This document shows positions 41,390-44,349 of a stretch of DNA of 44,349 bases, piece after piece. Source of the stretch: Phycisphaerae bacterium (GTDB lineage Bacteria; Planctomycetota; Phycisphaerae; UBA1845; UTPLA1); assembly GCA_030432035.1 (NCBI GenBank), contig JAUIHO010000008.1, forward strand, positions 1 through 44,349. The letters are read 5' to 3'. A program made the translations under genes and the position numbers. How positions within the stretch are numbered: position 1 is the stretch's first letter; each line of letters begins with the position of its first letter. Under the pieces are notes generated by a model, which had not been told where the DNA came from, did not search any database, and was given only the letters and a program-made list of their open reading frames with translations.

Positions 41390-43588
41390 ATGAACGGTCA
41401 CGACGCGACCACCCGAGCGATCGAACACGCATCCAGTTGGCGCGAACGCGCCCGCGCCACCTCCGCCGCCGGCATTCAGCGCGTGGAAGAATACTTCGGC
41501 AGCGATGTCTTCAGCCAACGCACGATGCAGCAGCGTTTGCCCAAAGCCATATACAAACAACTGATCCGCACGATCGAACAAGGTGATCGACTCTCTGCCG
41601 AGGTCGCCGATGTCGTCGCCGCCGCCATGAAAGACTGGGCCGTCGAGCGCGGTGCAACCCACTTTACGCACTGGTTCCAACCGCTCACCGGCCAAACCGC
41701 CGAGAAACACGACGCACTGATCGCCCCCGACAGTCGCGGCGGCATGATTTATGCCTTCAGCGGCGGCGACCTCACGCAAGGCGAACCGGACGCCTCAAGC
41801 TTCCCTTCGGGTGGCTTGCGGGCCACGTTTGAAGCGCGCGGCTACACCGCTTGGGACGCGAGTAGCCCCGCGTTTTTGATTCGTGGCGAAAACAACGTCA
41901 CGCTCTGTATCCCCACGGCGTTCGTTTCGTGGACGTCGGACTCCCTCGACCAGAAGACGCCCCTGCTGCGCAGCATGGACGCCATCTCGACGCAAGCGAT
42001 GCGCCTCTTGAAACTCTTCGGTACCGATGACGGCGTTAGCCGCGTGTACACCACCGTTGGTGCCGAGCAGGAATACTTCCTGATCGATAAACACCTGTAC
42101 TACGCCCGGCCCGACCTCGTCGTGTGCGACCGAACGCTGTTCGGTGCGCGACCTCCGAAGGGTCAGCAGCTCGAAGATCATTACTTTGGCTCGATTCCGC
42201 CGCGCGTGTTGGCCTACATGGCTGAAATGGAAAGCGAACTCTACCGCGTCGGCATTCCGGTGAAGACGCGTCATAACGAAGTCGCGCCCGGACAGTTTGA
42301 AATCGCGCCGACGTTTGAGACCGCCAACATCGCGTGCGACCACCAGATGCTCGTGATGGAAACGATCAAGCGCGTCGCACCGCGCTACGGCTTTATTGCG
42401 ATCCTGCACGAAAAGCCGTTCGCGGGCCTCAACGGTTCGGGCAAGCACAACAACTGGGCGATGAGCACCGACACGGGGGTGAACCTGCTCGACCCGCGCG
42501 ATGAAACGCATACCAACATGCAGTTCCTCGTGTTCCTGTGCGGTGTGATTCGCGCAATCGACATGCACGCCGACTTGGTGCGCGCATCGATCGCCTCGGC
42601 CGCCAACGATCACCGTCTGGGCGCCAACGAAGCCCCGCCGGCGATCATCTCGATCTTCCTTGGCGACATGTTGATGGACATCGTCGAGCAACTCGAAAAA
42701 GGTAAGCCCAGCCGCACCATCAAGGGCGGCACCGTCGATCTCGGCGCGCTGAGCCTGCCGAGCATTCCGCGCCACTCGGGCGACCGAAACCGCACGTCGC
42801 CGTTTGCGTTTACAGGTAACAAATTCGAGTTGCGCGCCGTTGGTTCGTCGGCAACCGCCGCTTGGCCCAATACGATCTTGAATACCATCGTGGCCGAGTC
42901 GCTCGATTTCCTCGCCACGACGCTCGAAAAAGAAGCGGGCAAGAACCCGACGCCCGCCAAGCTCGAAACCGCCGTTCGCAAAGTGCTCAAAGACGTGATC
43001 AAAGAGCACAAGCGCGTCATCTTCAACGGTGATAACTACTCGGAAGATTGGCACAAGGAAGCTGAGAAGCGCGGCCTGCCGCACCTGCGCGATTCGGTGC
43101 GGGCAATTCCGGTACTAGCCCAGAGCAAAAACATCTCGTTGTTCAAGAAGTACAAAGTCATGAACGACGCGGAAGTGAAGAGCCGCGCCAACATCTTCAT
43201 GTCGCGCTACGTCGATCAGTTGTTGATCGAATCCGAACAGATGGTCGTCATGGGCCGCACGATGATTTTGCCCGCGGCCTTGCAACACCAACAGCGGCTC
43301 GCCTCGGCCGTCAAAGCCACGATGGATGTCGGCGTGGATTGCAAAGACAGCAAATCGTCGTTGGAAACCTTCGTCGATTTGGTGCAGCGCTTCAACGTCG
43401 CGCTCACGTCGCTGCAAGAGGCCGACAACTATCGCCACGACGAACCGGTGAAGACGGCGACTTGGCTCAAAGATGACGTCGTGCCGTTGATGAATCGCGT
43501 GCGCGAATTGGCCGACGAATTGGAAGCCGAAGTGGCCGCCGATCTGTGGCCGTTGCCGTCGTATCGCGACCTGCTGTTTATCAAGTAA
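41390..43588 (+). CDS. glnN: Type III glutamine synthetase
   Basis: 732 residues, the size of GlnN-type enzymes (about 700-730) rather than GSI (about 450). GAGAGGAAG precedes the ATG by about 8 nt. Type III landmarks are present: [19 protein letters not shown] near the N-terminus; [32 protein letters not shown] with the ligands of the metal site; [19 protein letters not shown], the ammonia/ATP region; [16 protein letters not shown]; and the long C-terminal helical part ending [11 protein letters not shown]. It makes glutamine from glutamate, ammonia and ATP. GSIII enzymes are dodecameric and are not adenylylated like GSI. A strong terminator follows at 43614-43650. Confidence 0.95.
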   Translation: MNGHDATTRAIEHASSWRERARATSAAGIQRVEEYFGSDVFSQRTMQQRLPKAIYKQLIRTIEQGDRLSAEVADVVAAAMKDWAVERGATHFTHWFQPLTGQTAEKHDALIAPDSRGGMIYAFSGGDLTQGEPDASSFPSGGLRATFEARGYTAWDASSPAFLIRGENNVTLCIPTAFVSWTSDSLDQKTPLLRSMDAISTQAMRLLKLFGTDDGVSRVYTTVGAEQEYFLIDKHLYYARPDLVVCDRTLFGARPPKGQQLEDHYFGSIPPRVLAYMAEMESELYRVGIPVKTRHNEVAPGQFEIAPTFETANIACDHQMLVMETIKRVAPRYGFIAILHEKPFAGLNGSGKHNNWAMSTDTGVNLLDPRDETHTNMQFLVFLCGVIRAIDMHADLVRASIASAANDHRLGANEAPPAIISIFLGDMLMDIVEQLEKGKPSRTIKGGTVDLGALSLPSIPRHSGDRNRTSPFAFTGNKFELRAVGSSATAAWPNTILNTIVAESLDFLATTLEKEAGKNPTPAKLETAVRKVLKDVIKEHKRVIFNGDNYSEDWHKEAEKRGLPHLRDSVRAIPVLAQSKNISLFKKYKVMNDAEVKSRANIFMSRYVDQLLIESEQMVVMGRTMILPAALQHQQRLASAVKATMDVGVDCKDSKSSLETFVDLVQRFNVALTSLQEADNYRHDEPVKTATWLKDDVVPLMNRVRELADELEAEVAADLWPLPSYRDLLFIK

Positions 43589-43613
43589 TTTCGTTCGCTA
43601 ATTTTGCGATTTC

Positions 43614-43650
43614 AGCGGCAGTCATTCGTCCAGATGACTGCCGCTTTTTT
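43614..43650. terminator. Rho-independent terminator between convergent glnN and zinc-ribbon gene
   Basis: AGCGGCAGTCAT (43614-43625), loop TCGTCCAG, ATGACTGCCGCT (43634-43645) and a run of six T (43645-43650): a 12-bp perfect stem with a classic U-tract for glnN. The minus-strand gene's stop codon (43622-43624) is inside the left arm, so the same DNA encodes the last residues of that protein. Confidence 0.85.
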
Positions 43651-44107
43651 GCGCCAAGATCGAACAAAGCCCGGGCGCCGCTTCAAATAATGACCGTCCG
43701 CACTCGGGGCAACGACAGTCTTGCGCGCTGCGCAGGTCATAGCCGCACTCGCGACAAATCGGCAAACCCTTACGGTTCATATCATCGCGAATAAACCGCA
43801 GCATTTCCTGACGATAGAAAATTTGCAACAACGCGACTGAACCGCCACCTACGATGCCACCGCAAATGCCACCCACGACAACCGGCGGCAGACCTTTTCG
43901 CGACAGCCATGTCCAAGCCGGCAACATAATCAAGGTCACGATGACGCCGGATAGCGCCACCCCCACCCACCTTTTCCAACCTCTAAAAAAGTATCGATTC
44001 CATGCCTTCAATACGGCCAACCGTTCCTCCGGCGTCGCGTAGCGCGACAACTCGGGGATGGCCTTCTCGATGTTCTCAGTATTCCTCGGACGTTTCTTGC
44101 CGAACAT
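43622..44107 (-). CDS. Zinc-ribbon membrane protein
   Basis: 161 residues. Two hydrophobic segments (about residues 46-67, WVGVALSGVIVTLIMLPAW, and 74-93, PPVVVGGICGGIVGGGSVAL) follow a charged N-terminal region. A C-terminal zinc ribbon, ICRECGYDLRSAQDCRCPEC (about 117-136), is of the C-x2-C...C-x2-C type common in planctomycete membrane proteins of unknown function. The last six residues (GSHLDE) are encoded by the glnN terminator hairpin. It is the downstream gene of a tandem pair: its ATG lies 2 nt after the stop of the related gene at 44110, so the two are almost certainly co-transcribed. Confidence 0.75.
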   Translation of the reverse strand: MFGKKRPRNTENIEKAIPELSRYATPEERLAVLKAWNRYFFRGWKRWVGVALSGVIVTLIMLPAWTWLSRKGLPPVVVGGICGGIVGGGSVALLQIFYRQEMLRFIRDDMNRKGLPICRECGYDLRSAQDCRCPECGRSLFEAAPGLCSILAQKSGSHLDE

Positions 44108-44109
44108 GC

Positions 44110-44349
44110 CTACATCATACCATCGCTAACTGTTTCGGCGTCGTTGATCGACGAATCGTGCGCCACCAGCGTGCCGCATTCCGGACAGTGTTGGCCAAAG
44201 ATGCCACGGGTCGAATAACCGCAGCTCGTACAAATCGGAACGCCACGCTTACAGAGTTCGTGCAAGACCCATCGACGCAATCGGCGACGAAAGAGAAACG
44301 GAATTGTTTCAAGCGACATGAGAATCGTGCCCGCCACCCAAAAGAGCGG
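44110..44349 (-). CDS. Paralogous zinc-ribbon membrane protein, 5' end beyond window
   Basis: The frame is open through the right edge; a GTG at 44337 is a possible start, but upstream codons (P-L-F-W) continue a hydrophobic run, so the gene is probably truncated by the window. The visible part (about 79 residues) has the end of a membrane segment (VAGTILMSLETIPFLF), a basic stretch (RRRLRRWVLHELCKRG) and a zinc ribbon ICTSCGYSTRGIFGQHCPEC, followed by a short acidic tail. It matches the layout of the next gene (ribbon preceded by RKGLP / KRGVP), so the two are paralogues in one operon. Function unknown. Confidence 0.7.
   Translation of the reverse strand, partial: PLFWVAGTILMSLETIPFLFRRRLRRWVLHELCKRGVPICTSCGYSTRGIFGQHCPECGTLVAHDSSINDAETVSDGMM

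Noticed and set aside
41795..43084. 429-codon minus-strand frame inside glnN
   Set aside because: Antisense shadow of a highly biased GC-rich gene; glnN has full-length family motifs on the other strand.

Overview
The window looks like a chromosomal segment of a Planctomycetota bacterium, possibly close to the Phycisphaerae. The assignment is inferred from family content, not from a marker gene. It rests on secreted proteins ending in dockerin-like EF-hand modules, a PEP-CTERM protein, a prepilin-like protein with an FDGH motif near its C-terminus, paired zinc-ribbon membrane proteins with the CGYDLR...CPECG signature, and intergenic fields of short palindromes. Base composition is moderately GC-rich. 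I saw no tRNA, rRNA, CRISPR array, transposase or phage module.

Layout. 1-3019 (-): 5' part of a very large secreted protein built from Cys-rich repeats, lamin-tail-like domains and a dockerin-like segment; it runs off the left edge. 3374-7158: a compact glycan/acyl cluster, with glycosyltransferase, acyl carrier protein and MaoC hydratase on the minus strand, diverging from a methyltransferase and a GSCFA (SGNH-like) protein. 7159-7789: a field of palindromes. 7790-14976: two cell-wall amidases (one a 1016-residue multidomain secreted form, one a lipoprotein), a prepilin-like protein and a GHL10 lipoprotein glycoside hydrolase. 15518-18633: a ROK-like sugar kinase, a 40-residue membrane peptide and an unusual ferritin-like/c-type-haem fusion. 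18634-19852: repeats and a 36-residue ORF. 19853-24115: an unidentified protein with an HTH-like N-terminus, a PEP-CTERM protein and a predicted seven-bladed propeller protein with a dockerin-like tail. 24569-29523: OPT-family transporter, a DUF2262 gene bracketed by 69-bp direct repeats, and 3-hydroxybutyryl-CoA dehydrogenase, whose coding frame stays open into an upstream ORF. 29749-34260: ParA, VanZ-like protein, periplasmic binding lipoprotein, Ser-hydrolase lipoprotein and TetR regulator. 34486-44349: PEP carboxylase, DUF456 protein, a small helical-repeat protein, Rrf2 regulator, WaaP/RIO-like kinase, CoaD, STAS protein, type III glutamine synthetase and two tandem zinc-ribbon membrane proteins.

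How the genes fit together. Much of the first 24 kb is devoted to the cell surface: glycan synthesis and modification, peptidoglycan cleavage, pilus-like secretion and large Cys-rich or dockerin-tailed extracellular proteins. The right 10 kb is more housekeeping: anaplerosis (Ppc), nitrogen assimilation (GlnN) and CoA synthesis (CoaD).

The most novel-looking signals are the GT2-ACP-MaoC // methyltransferase-GSCFA cluster, a family of intergenic hairpins whose stems change sequence with compensating bases, the DUF2202-like/DUF3365-like haem fusion, the amidase split by a golvesin-like domain, and the Cys-repeat module shared by two secreted proteins. All functional statements are from reading the sequence; no database search was run.
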